From Acidobacteriota bacterium (GTDB lineage: Bacteria > Acidobacteriota > Terriglobia > Acidiferrales > UBA7541), in contig JAMCWK010000139.1 of NCBI GenBank assembly GCA_023481105.1, forward strand, positions 1 to 32,874: 32,874 bases of DNA, in the 5' to 3' direction. The notes beneath the pieces are model-generated. The model searched no databases. It had not been told where the DNA came from and saw nothing but the letters and a program-made list of their open reading frames with translations. Below, piece by piece: positions 8,347-14,078 of this stretch (its first letter is position 1; every line of letters starts with the position of its first letter). The translations under genes and the position numbers were made by a program.

Positions 8347-9792
8347 CTATCCCTTGATGACCCCCATTGGACGGAGGCGGGCAACTTTGCGGGCGAGGCC
8401 GGCATTGTGGACGACGTCGACGACGGCATCAATGTCTTTGTAGGCTTCGGGGACTTCCTCGAGGATGCCGTCGCGAGTCTCGGCGCGGAGAATGATGCCC
8501 TGGTCGGCGAGCTTCTGCGTTTCGACGCGGGCGTCGCGGCCCTTCTTCGCGGCGGTGCGGGACATTGCGCGGCCGGCGCCGTGGCAGACGGTGCCGAAGG
8601 TTTCTTGCATGGCTTGTTCATTTCCGACGAGAACATAACTCGCGGTGCCCATGGAGCCGGGGATGAGCACGGGCTGGCCGGCATCTTTGTACGCCGCGGG
8701 AATGAATGCAGAGCCTGCGGGAAATGAGCGCGTCGCGCCTTTGCGGTGCACCAGGACGTCGTGTTCGCCGCCATTCGTTTTGTGGCGTTCGCGTTTGGCG
8801 ATGTTGTGGGCCACGTCGTACACCACGCGTACAGCCGTGTCGCCGCCGAAAATCCGTTCAAACGCTTTGCGCGTGAAGTGCGTGATGGCTTGCCGATTGG
8901 CCCAAGCGAAATTCGCAGCGGCAGCCATGGCCGCAAGATACTGCTCGCCTTCGGGCTTGTGGATGGGCACGCAAGCGAGTTGGCGGTCGGGCAGCTCGAT
9001 GGAGTAGCGGCGCATGGCATCGTTCATCAGCTTCAGATAATCCGTGCAGACTTGATGGCCGAGGCCGCGCGAGCCACAGTGAATCAGCACGACGACTTGG
9101 TCTTCGCGCAGGCCGAAAGTTTCCGCGATTTCCGGCTCGAAAATTTTCTGGACGTACTGCACTTCGAGAAAATGATTGCCGCTGCCGAGCGTGCCGATTT
9201 GCGTGCGGCCGCGCTGCTTGGCGCGGTCGGAAACCTGGCGCGCGTCGGCGCCGGCCATGCAGCCGGACTCCTCGCAGAACTCGACGTCGGCGGGCTCGCC
9301 GTAACCGCGCTCGACGACCCACGCCGCGCCGCGCTCGAGGACTTCGTTCAGCTCCGCAAAACTGCACGGAACGCTGCCCTGCGAGCCGGTGCCGGAGGGC
9401 ACATCGCGAAAAAGCTGGTTGACCAGCTCTTTCATTTTCGGAGTGACGTCCTCTTTCGTGAGCGTGGTGGCCAACAAGCGCACGCCGCAGTTGATGTCGA
9501 AGCCGACGCCGCCGGGAGAAATGACGCCCTTGTGCCAGTCGGTGGCGGCGACGCCGCCGATGGGGAAGCCGTAGCCCTGATGAATGTCGGGCATGGCCAG
9601 CGAGCGCCCGACGATGCCCGGGAGAAACGCGACGTTCATGGCCTGCTCGATGGAGAGGTCTTTCACGATCTGTGTGAGAAGCGCGTCGTCGGCGTAGATG
9701 AGCGCGTCGGTGAGCATGCCGGCGCGCGTGCTGCGCGGCACCAGCCAGCGATAGGCGTCGAGCTTTTTCAGTTGGCTTTTTTCAATGGCCAT
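8347..9792 (-). CDS. rtcB: RtcB RNA ligase, 481 aa
   Basis: Joins RNA 3'-phosphate (or 2',3'-cyclic phosphate) ends to 5'-OH ends using GTP and manganese, in tRNA splicing or RNA repair. The manganese and nucleotide residues are all visible: Cys102 in DINCGVR, His207 in GSGNHFLE, His238 in HCGSRGLGH, His329 in YDVAHN, and His404 in TVCHGAGRAMSR, the histidine that carries the GMP intermediate. The length is normal. The frame extends to 9858, but ATG 9792 (MAIEKSQLKK) is the family start, preceded by AAGGTG. The XRE regulator gene ends only 19 bases upstream on the same strand, so the two are probably co-transcribed. No archease or RtcR gene is seen in the window. Confidence 0.96.
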   Translation of the reverse strand: MAIEKSQLKKLDAYRWLVPRSTRAGMLTDALIYADDALLTQIVKDLSIEQAMNVAFLPGIVGRSLAMPDIHQGYGFPIGGVAATDWHKGVISPGGVGFDINCGVRLLATTLTKEDVTPKMKELVNQLFRDVPSGTGSQGSVPCSFAELNEVLERGAAWVVERGYGEPADVEFCEESGCMAGADARQVSDRAKQRGRTQIGTLGSGNHFLEVQYVQKIFEPEIAETFGLREDQVVVLIHCGSRGLGHQVCTDYLKLMNDAMRRYSIELPDRQLACVPIHKPEGEQYLAAMAAAANFAWANRQAITHFTRKAFERIFGGDTAVRVVYDVAHNIAKRERHKTNGGEHDVLVHRKGATRSFPAGSAFIPAAYKDAGQPVLIPGSMGTASYVLVGNEQAMQETFGTVCHGAGRAMSRTAAKKGRDARVETQKLADQGIILRAETRDGILEEVPEAYKDIDAVVDVVHNAGLARKVARLRPMGVIKG

Positions 9793-9811
9793 CAAGACAC
9801 CTTGCGCACGT

Positions 9812-10123
9812 TCAGGCAGCGCTCCGGAAGGAGATTTTGGCGGTCCAACCAAGCGCATACAACACGCGAAGCAAGAGATCCGTGGAAATGTCTTTTGTGT
9901 TGCGGTTCATGATGGCGGTAACGCGCGTGCGCGACGTGTGCGCGAGACGAGCAACCTGGGAGTGCGTCAAGTCTTTCCGCCGCACCACGTCCACGATTTT
10001 GGAGTTCAATGCGCTGCGAAGCTCGATTCCGGCACCGTCCGCCGGGGCCAGGCCCAGCGCTCGGGCGAGCTCACTTGCGGTGCGTGTAACCACTGCTTTA
10101 GGTCTCTTCGTGGCTGCCTTCAC
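9812..10123 (-). CDS. XRE-family helix-turn-helix regulator, antitoxin-like, 103 aa
   Basis: A small DNA-binding protein with a HTH near residues 40-85. LTHSQVARLAHTSRTRVTAI contains the two helices, followed by DISTDLLLRVLYALGW, a layout typical of the XRE/HTH_37 antitoxins paired with RelE/HigB toxins. No toxin gene is adjacent; the next gene downstream is rtcB, 19 bases away. The start is GTG 10123, because an in-frame stop lies five codons upstream. Eight bases before the start is a perfect palindrome (10131-10150), so it probably represses its own operon. It is either an orphan antitoxin or a dedicated regulator of rtcB. The DNA-binding role is well supported by family; the target is inferred. 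Confidence 0.85.
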   Translation of the reverse strand: MKAATKRPKAVVTRTASELARALGLAPADGAGIELRSALNSKIVDVVRRKDLTHSQVARLAHTSRTRVTAIMNRNTKDISTDLLLRVLYALGWTAKISFRSAA

Positions 10124-10130
10124 GCAGGAA

Positions 10131-10150
10131 ATGTCTCATATCTGAGACAT
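10131..10150. promoter_or_regulatory. Perfect palindromic operator candidate upstream of the XRE regulator
   Basis: ATGTCTCA and TGAGACAT form a perfect 8-bp inverted repeat around TATC, ending eight bases before the start codon of the XRE gene. Position, symmetry and arm length fit an autoregulatory operator for a dimeric HTH protein. Confidence 0.65.
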
Positions 10151-10239
10151 GCTGTCAAGCCCGAACGAGGGAGGGGAAAGCTATGCGTTGGCATTCCCGT
10201 CGCGGAATCGGGCGATGCGTAGCGGCAGCGGGCGAAAAG

Positions 10240-10725
10240 TTACGCGGAGGACTTGCGCGATTGCGCTTTTTCCGTTGTGGCGCGCTCGGGTTTGGGCGGC
10301 GAGATTTCAATGGGCGGCATGGGAATCACATTGGGAGCGGCGGCGGCAATGCGCAGCATGTCCACGCCGAGCAGTTCGGCGAGCGCGCGCGCAAAGTCCG
10401 GCGGACGGAGCGCGGCCTGGCCCCAGGTGCGCTCGCCGCGAGCGAGCGCCGGCAACCACCAGCAGCCGTCGTGCACGCCGACGCAGAAAAACAGCGTGGC
10501 CCCCGTGCCTTCAAGCAGAGCAATCAGCGGGAAAGCGCTGCCGTCGGGCAGAGCCATTTCGCTGAGCACCAAATCAAAACTTCCGGCGCGAATCTCCGCG
10601 CGCGCTTCATCGAGGGTGTGCGCGACCGCGCACGCGCAACCATTGCGACAAAGGCGCTCGAGAAAGTGCGAACCGGGGGCGAAACTTCTTCCGACCAGCA
10701 GGATGGCAGGCGATTCGGCACTCAT
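10240..10725 (-). CDS. Degenerate receiver-like protein, 161 aa
   Basis: The fold pattern is that of a response-regulator receiver (ILLVGRSF, then DLVLSEMALPDGSAFPLIALL), but key residues are changed. The N-terminal acidic pair is missing (VGRS instead of V-D-D), and the phosphoacceptor position is Glu56 (LSEMALPDG) instead of Asp. It is therefore unlikely to be phosphorylated and may mimic the active state. A Pro/Lys-rich tail follows residue 130 with no output domain. It is on the same strand as, and 46 bases downstream of, another receiver-type gene, so the two are likely one operon. Function is unknown. Confidence 0.68.
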   Translation of the reverse strand: MSAESPAILLVGRSFAPGSHFLERLCRNGCACAVAHTLDEARAEIRAGSFDLVLSEMALPDGSAFPLIALLEGTGATLFFCVGVHDGCWWLPALARGERTWGQAALRPPDFARALAELLGVDMLRIAAAAPNVIPMPPIEISPPKPERATTEKAQSRKSSA

Positions 10726-10771
10726 GAGGATCTCGATTGCGCAATCCGCAGCCCGGGCGGGGAGGGCCGCA

Positions 10772-11155
10772 CTAGTAGGCGGCCACGGCGCGGTTCAACG
10801 CGTTGTGAACGATGCGGTCCAGCTCGGTGCGGCTGAAGGGTGCGGCAACGAAGTCGAACGCGCCCAGCTTCATGGCCTCGAGGTACTCTTCGGGATTGTC
10901 GGTGCGCGAGGTGACCACCACGGGCACGTCGCCCCGCGCGGCTTGCGCCACCGGCAACAGATCGCGGTAGCTGCCATCAATCAGGCAATCGTCACAGACC
11001 ACCAGAGCCACCGGGCCGCTGGCCAGCACGGCGCGCGCTTCGCGCAACGTGGAGGCAAAGACCGGCTCGGCATCATGCAGGGGCAGGACGCTGGATAACG
11101 CTCGCTGACTGGCGGGATCCGCCAAGGCAACCAGGACACGCGTGCGGCCAATCAT
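10772..11155 (-). CDS. Stand-alone response-regulator receiver protein, 127 aa
   Basis: A single receiver domain. RTRVLVALADPAS forms the first strand with a reduced acidic cluster, LVVCDDCLIDG carries the likely phosphoacceptor Asp55, VPVVVTSRTDNPEEYLEAMKLGAFDFV has the switch Thr/Ser, and VAAPFSRTEL ends the domain. The conserved Lys before Pro-Phe is Ala here, which is unusual. No output domain is present. I start at the second of two tandem ATGs (11155), five bases after a GGGAGG ribosome-binding site; the frame extends to 11263. It is probably co-transcribed with the degenerate receiver gene downstream. No histidine kinase is seen nearby. Confidence 0.75.
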   Translation of the reverse strand: MIGRTRVLVALADPASQRALSSVLPLHDAEPVFASTLREARAVLASGPVALVVCDDCLIDGSYRDLLPVAQAARGDVPVVVTSRTDNPEEYLEAMKLGAFDFVAAPFSRTELDRIVHNALNRAVAAY

Positions 11156-11307
11156 CATGGCCTCCCTTAACGCGACGCTCCCAGTGCGCAGCTTGTTGGC
11201 AGAGAGGGGAAAATCCGGCGCTCGCAGCAACGCCGGATAGAGCGTCGCCTGAACATGCGCCAACCTTCGTTCAGCGTAGACCTGCGTGGTGCGCGTGTCA
11301 ATAGTAC

Positions 11308-11351
11308 GACGCCGAAGGCAGGGGAAACGAAGTGAGTGCCTTCGGCGCGTC
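11308..11351. repeat. Near-perfect inverted repeat in the spacer before the tRNA
   Basis: GACGCCGAAGGCA (11308-11320) pairs with TGCCTTCGGCGCGTC (11337-11351), with one bulged base and a 16-base loop. It lies between the receiver gene and tRNA-Pro; a role is not evident. Confidence 0.5.
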
Positions 11352-11447
11352 TTCGCCTAGCGCAAATGGCGGCCCGAAATTCACATGCTGCAATCGGCGC
11401 TTCGGATTTTGCTGTTTTGCACGGACTGGCTCCGCCGCGCGCGGCTG

Positions 11448-11456
11448 TGCTATTCT
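11448..11456 (+). promoter_or_regulatory. Possible extended -10 promoter ahead of the tRNA-like copy and tRNA-Pro
   Basis: TGC followed by TATTCT fits an extended -10 element. Transcription would begin at about 11463, just before the tRNA-like sequence at 11466 and about 110 bases before the intact tRNA. No -35 is seen. Confidence 0.3.
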
Positions 11457-11465
11457 TGATGATTG

Positions 11466-11528
11466 CGGGGCGTGTCCCGCTGCAGCGGGACTGGCTAGAG
11501 CGTCCCGACGAGTCGGGAAGGTCGGTGG
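11466..11528 (+). pseudogene. Degenerate tRNA-Pro-like sequence with two substituted palindromes
   Basis: Three blocks match the intact tRNA-Pro in the same order and similar spacing: CGGGGCGTG (acceptor start), TGGCTAGAGCG (D arm) and AGGTCGGTGG (variable loop and T arm). The D-stem entry and the anticodon arm are replaced by the hairpins TCCCGCTGCAGCGGGA and TCCCGACGAGTCGGGA. The T loop and 3' acceptor are missing. It cannot be a working proline tRNA and looks like a decayed duplicate. Confidence 0.55.
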
Positions 11529-11571
11529 CCCGTCACTGACCGTTGATTGGTTGTCGAAGCTTTGCAGGAGT

Positions 11572-11649
11572 CGGGGCGTGGCTCAGCCTGGCTAGAGCGC
11601 CTGGTTCGGGACCAGGAGGTCGGTGGTTCAAATCCACTCGCCCCGACCA
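11572..11649 (+). tRNA. tRNA-Pro (anticodon CGG), with encoded CCA
   Basis: The cloverleaf is complete: acceptor CGGGGCG / CGCCCCG with discriminator A and encoded CCA, D stem GCTC/GAGC, anticodon stem CCTGG/CCAGG around the loop TTCGGGA (anticodon CGG, G37), variable AGGTC, and T arm GGTGG-TTCAAAT-CCACT. It reads the CCG proline codon. Its 3' 49 bases are repeated downstream, so it has served as an integration site and has been kept intact. Confidence 0.95.
11601..11649 (+). other. att-type direct repeat, original copy inside tRNA-Pro
   Basis: These 49 bases, from the anticodon stem to the CCA end, are repeated without change at 15329-15377, and in shorter or slightly diverged form at 15426, 15511 and 18255. 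They mark the tRNA-side end of the island. Confidence 0.8.
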
Positions 11650-11690
11650 TTCCTTTTCAAAGAGAAACGATCTCGAATCTTTCCGCAAGG

Positions 11691-11716
11691 CCGACCTCCT
11701 GGTTTTGCACCAGGAG
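11691..11716 (-). repeat. Inverted tRNA anticodon-arm-like hairpin
   Basis: CTCCTGG and CCAGGAG form a perfect 7-bp stem around a 7-base loop. On the minus strand the stem and following bases (CCAGGAGGTCGG) equal the anticodon stem and variable region of tRNA-Pro, with a different loop (TGCAAAA). It may be an inverted tRNA fragment; it also lies downstream of the metal operon and could slow its transcription, but no T-run follows. Confidence 0.4.
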
Positions 11717-11766
11717 CCCTATCTCCAGCGCCGGGCGTGATACAAGATGCATCCATACGTGGCGCT

Positions 11767-11789
11767 GGTTTCAAGCAGCGGCTTGAACC
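11767..11789 (-). terminator. Hairpin downstream of the metal operon, no T-run
   Basis: GGTTTCAAGC and GCTTGAACC pair with one bulge around a 4-base loop, about 40 bases past the last gene of the operon. Without a T-run it is only a weak terminator candidate. Confidence 0.3.
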
Positions 11790-11829
11790 ATATACCTCAG
11801 AGCCTCGGAGTTTCGACCGAAAAGTTGCG

Positions 11830-12177
11830 TTACTTAGCCTTGGGCTCTGACAATTCAACGCGGAAGCCGGAGGCGTCTCGATTGAAGGCTGCGACGATCT
11901 TTTCAGGATTAATCTTCTTCGAATCGTACTGGACTTGTGCGGTCCCGGTCTTGTAGTCCACCGTCGCGGTTTTAACCCCTTCGAGTTTTACGAGCCGCTC
12001 CTTCACCATCTCAGGGCAACTATCGCAGGTCATTCCCTTCACCCTCAGCGCACATTGAGTGACCTGAAGCTTGGCGGTCGCGGGCTCCTGTGCCTTTGGT
12101 TTCGCCTGGCCGAACGCCAGAGTTGCCACGGGAATTGCCAGCAAGCCGACAAATAGCAATTTCACGTTTCTGTTCAT
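11830..12177 (-). CDS. MerP-like secreted HMA metal-binding protein (second copy), 115 aa
   Basis: A Sec-type signal peptide (KLLFVGLLAIPVATLAFGQA) leads into a short Ala/Lys linker and one heavy-metal-associated domain. The metal motif is GMTCDSC (Cys51, Cys54), followed by MVKERLVKLEGVKTATVDY and the family end NPEKIVAAFNRDASGF. An extra Cys42 lies nine residues before the motif, as in the other MerP-like protein of this operon. It probably binds a soft metal ion in the periplasm and passes it to the membrane transporter. ATG 12177 has an AGGAGA site; the upstream frame extension is not protein-like. It is the last gene of the operon. MerP of mercury systems is the nearest relative, but the metal is not certain because no merA is present. 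Confidence 0.88.
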   Translation of the reverse strand: MNRNVKLLFVGLLAIPVATLAFGQAKPKAQEPATAKLQVTQCALRVKGMTCDSCPEMVKERLVKLEGVKTATVDYKTGTAQVQYDSKKINPEKIVAAFNRDASGFRVELSEPKAK

Positions 12178-12208
12178 GGTCTTCTCCTTTGCGATTAAAC
12201 GCCTAGTC

Positions 12209-12520
12209 TTATTTGATTCGTCTGTGCTCCCAGCGATCAATGGGCCCAAAGAGAAAACAGTCAATGGGCGCTTTCCGCAGCACGCACGACCAAATGAGAT
12301 TCACCTCGCAACCCGGCTGCCGCAGGAACGCTGCCAAAAGCAGCAAGGTCGCAAAGGCCCCTGCTGGCAAAGCCACAACCCCCCAAGCTCCTCCCGCCTG
12401 CACGGCCAACCATGCTCCTGCGAACAGAAGAAGGGATACCACGCCTCTCGCCGTGACGCCGGCGGGACCCGGGCGAGGCAGACCACGCCTCTGCTTCGTC
12501 TCGGCAGAACAACACTTCAT
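12209..12520 (-). CDS. Small cysteine-rich membrane protein, 103 aa
   Basis: I do not recognise the family. It starts with a Cys-Cys pair (MKCCSAE) and has two hydrophobic helices (about residues 27-43 and 46-66) and a hydrophilic tail with Cys71, Cys79 and Cys88 (CEVNLIWSCV, then IDCFLFGPIDRW). The N-terminal vicinal cysteines and its place between two HMA-type genes suggest metal handling at the inner membrane, perhaps as a small transporter part; this is inference. ATG 12520 has an AGGAGA site 9 bases upstream. It begins 31 bases after the stop of the UGA-containing gene, in the same operon. Confidence 0.75.
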   Translation of the reverse strand: MKCCSAETKQRRGLPRPGPAGVTARGVVSLLLFAGAWLAVQAGGAWGVVALPAGAFATLLLLAAFLRQPGCEVNLIWSCVLRKAPIDCFLFGPIDRWEHRRIK

Positions 12521-12551
12521 CGGGAATATCTCCTTTCCTAGCGGTAAAGCA

Positions 12552-13085
12552 TCAGAGCGAAGGCTTCTTCTCTGCAGCCGCCTTCCATTGCCGGAGCACA
12601 AGCCGGTCGGGGGAATCAGCCTTCACCAGAGATGCAACGGCGGTGAGCAACTGCCCCTCCGGACGAGGGCTATCGCTTTCGCCTTCCACCTTTTCGACTA
12701 CAAAAGTCTGCCGCGTGCCCCCGACCTCGAACACGAGTTTTCCATTGCGACGCAGAACCCGGCCTTGCAACTCGAGCGCAACCTCGGTGACCGGCTGGAA
12801 GCCCACTTCCTTCTCCAACAGTTCCACGAGTTTGACCAGCTCGACGGGCTTGTCTTTCGCTGGCCTGACCGTGATCAATCCCTTCCGCAGATTCCCATAC
12901 GCATCGACGACCTCTTCGACCCCACCCTGGGATCGCAGCAGATTGCTGACTGCTGTTCCTCAAAGGAACTTCGTGTTGGCGGTGGTCTTGAAGGTGACCG
13001 ACTGGATTTGTGCCTCGACAGGCTGGGCGAGAAGCCCCAAGAGGCAAAAACCTAATGCTAACCATCTAACTTGCCGTGCCTGCAT
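12552..13085 (-). CDS. Candidate selenoprotein: secreted HMA-like protein with in-frame UGA, 177 aa
   Basis: An ATG at 13085 with a strong AGGAGG site opens a signal peptide (QVRWLALGFCLLGLLAQPVEA). The frame then meets one TGA (codon 42, bases 12960-12962) and stays open to 12552. Read through, residues 29-95 look like an HMA domain: VTFKTT before the motif, VEEVVDAYGN in the middle, ELVKLVELLEKEVGFQPV at the end. The UGA aligns with the second Cys of the usual T-C-x-x-C (here T-K-F-L-UGA). The mature protein has no Cys. The C-terminal part (ELQGRVLRRNGKLVFEVGG) is a small beta-rich domain of unknown role. Two hairpins follow the UGA (see the candidate SECIS). A broken gene, a sequencing error at a TGC/TGT codon, or separate translation from TTG 12878 are the alternatives. 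selA, selB and selC are not in the window. Confidence 0.6.
12918..12955 (-). promoter_or_regulatory. Candidate bacterial SECIS hairpins after the UGA
   Basis: Downstream of the UGA the transcript can form CAGCAG / CUGCUG (6 bp, 8-base loop, starting five bases after the UGA). It can then form GAUCCC / GGGGUC (6 bp with one G-U pair, loop AGGGU, about 31 bases from the UGA). The second has a short G-rich apical loop at a distance typical of bacterial SECIS elements. This is pattern reading only. Confidence 0.4.
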
Positions 13086-13125
13086 GTTTCCTCCTTCTGT
13101 CAGGCCCGCTACCGGGGACCGACGG

Positions 13126-13479
13126 CTATTTCCCGCTGGTCTTGGTCAGTTCCAGGCGGAAGCCTGGATTGGATTTGTTGAAGGAAGCGATGATTTTTTC
13201 CGCGTTTGTCACTTTCGGATTGAATTCCACCCGCGCAGCCGCCGTCTTGAAGTCCACCTTGGCCGTCTTCACTCCCTCCACTTTGCTTAGGCCTTTCTCC
13301 ACCATGCCAGGACAGCCGTCGCAGGTCATGCCGTTGACCTTGAGTGCGCACTGCGCGAGTTGTAACTTCGTGGTTTCTGTGGTGGGCGGTTGGCTTTGGT
13401 CTTTCTTTTGACCGAGTAACGAACCAGCGCCAACCAACACAGCTAGCGCAAGAGAAACAGCAACGACTTTGGTCTTCAT
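13126..13479 (-). CDS. MerP-like secreted HMA metal-binding protein (first copy), 117 aa
   Basis: A signal peptide (TKVVAVSLALAVLVGAGSLL) is followed by a polar linker and one HMA domain with GMTCDGC (Cys53, Cys56), an extra Cys44 before it, and the family pattern MVEKGLSKVEGVKTAKVDF and NAEKIIASFNKSNPGF. It is clearly paralogous to the last gene of the operon; the two differ mostly in signal peptide and linker. The likely role is periplasmic capture of a soft metal for the MerT-like transporter. ATG 13479 has a GGAGG site five bases upstream; the longer frame to 13644 overlaps the CopZ-like gene. It lies 28 bases after the CopZ-like gene and 40 bases before the UGA gene. Confidence 0.9.
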   Translation of the reverse strand: MKTKVVAVSLALAVLVGAGSLLGQKKDQSQPPTTETTKLQLAQCALKVNGMTCDGCPGMVEKGLSKVEGVKTAKVDFKTAAARVEFNPKVTNAEKIIASFNKSNPGFRLELTKTSGK

Positions 13480-13507
13480 AGGTGCCTCCAGTTCTAGATT
13501 TAGGATC

Positions 13508-14068
13508 TTAGTGGGAGGAACAGTGACTGTCGCCCGACGTTCCCACCTCCACCGGGCGCTTTCGGGAAGAGTTTTCAAAATCAGCCGAACCAACGGCATT
13601 GCTCTGCGGGACCTTAGGACCGTCCTGCACATACCGCGCGACATTCCCCAGACAACATTTGCCCGAAGGATTCCTCACTTCGCAGGCGCAGTTGCCCGCT
13701 TTCACCTCCGCCGTGATTCGCTCGCCGACCGTCGATCTGCCCGTCTGCCGGATTTCGTCCCAAATGTCCTGGCGGGTGAACCCGAAGCAGTAACACACCG
13801 GGATAGGGTCTTCGGTCTCCTTTGTTCCGACGCGCACCAGGAGGTCAGAACGGCGGAAGATTGGCGCTTCAGGATTCGACGGGAAGTACACGGCGTCACA
13901 GGTTGGGTCGTCGCAGAAGTAGTACGCCGTGGATGGCATCTCCAATGGGAGCTGGCGAAGCAGGCTCCGCACCGTGAGCAGGTCAACTTGCTTCGATCGC
14001 TTGCCGCTCACCGGGCAAGCCATCACCGGGGGCCAGTTTGTTTGCTTCACAGAACAGCAATCGCTCAT
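13508..14068 (-). CDS. CopZ-like iron-sulfur metallochaperone, 186 aa
   Basis: Matches the N-terminal domain of the Archaeoglobus-type CopZ, which holds a [2Fe-2S] cluster and a zinc and can reduce Cu(II). Cysteines occur at 4, 5, 18, 52, 57, 92, 94, 127, 129, 138 and 139, in the patterns YYFCDDPTCDAVYF, VCYCFGFTRQDI, and NCACEVRNPSGKCCLGNV. Unlike Archaeoglobus CopZ it has no fused HMA domain; separate HMA proteins are encoded beside it. The tail after residue 145 is polar and ends in HCSSH. ATG 14068 has an AAGGGG site; the longer frame overlaps the MerT-like gene. It begins 10 bases after the MerT-like stop, so the two are tightly coupled. It is probably cytoplasmic. Confidence 0.85.
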   Translation of the reverse strand: MSDCCSVKQTNWPPVMACPVSGKRSKQVDLLTVRSLLRQLPLEMPSTAYYFCDDPTCDAVYFPSNPEAPIFRRSDLLVRVGTKETEDPIPVCYCFGFTRQDIWDEIRQTGRSTVGERITAEVKAGNCACEVRNPSGKCCLGNVARYVQDGPKVPQSNAVGSADFENSSRKRPVEVGTSGDSHCSSH

Positions 14069-14078
14069 TGTTGTCCCC

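Noticed and set aside
9793-10239. Toxin gene partner for the XRE protein
   Set aside because: No frame beside it resembles RelE, HigB or another small toxin; the frames seen are antisense to the XRE gene.
12552-12878. Independent gene starting at TTG 12878 (108 aa)
   Set aside because: It has no good ribosome-binding site and would begin inside the HMA-like domain; joining through the UGA gives a signal peptide and a full domain, so I prefer the read-through gene.
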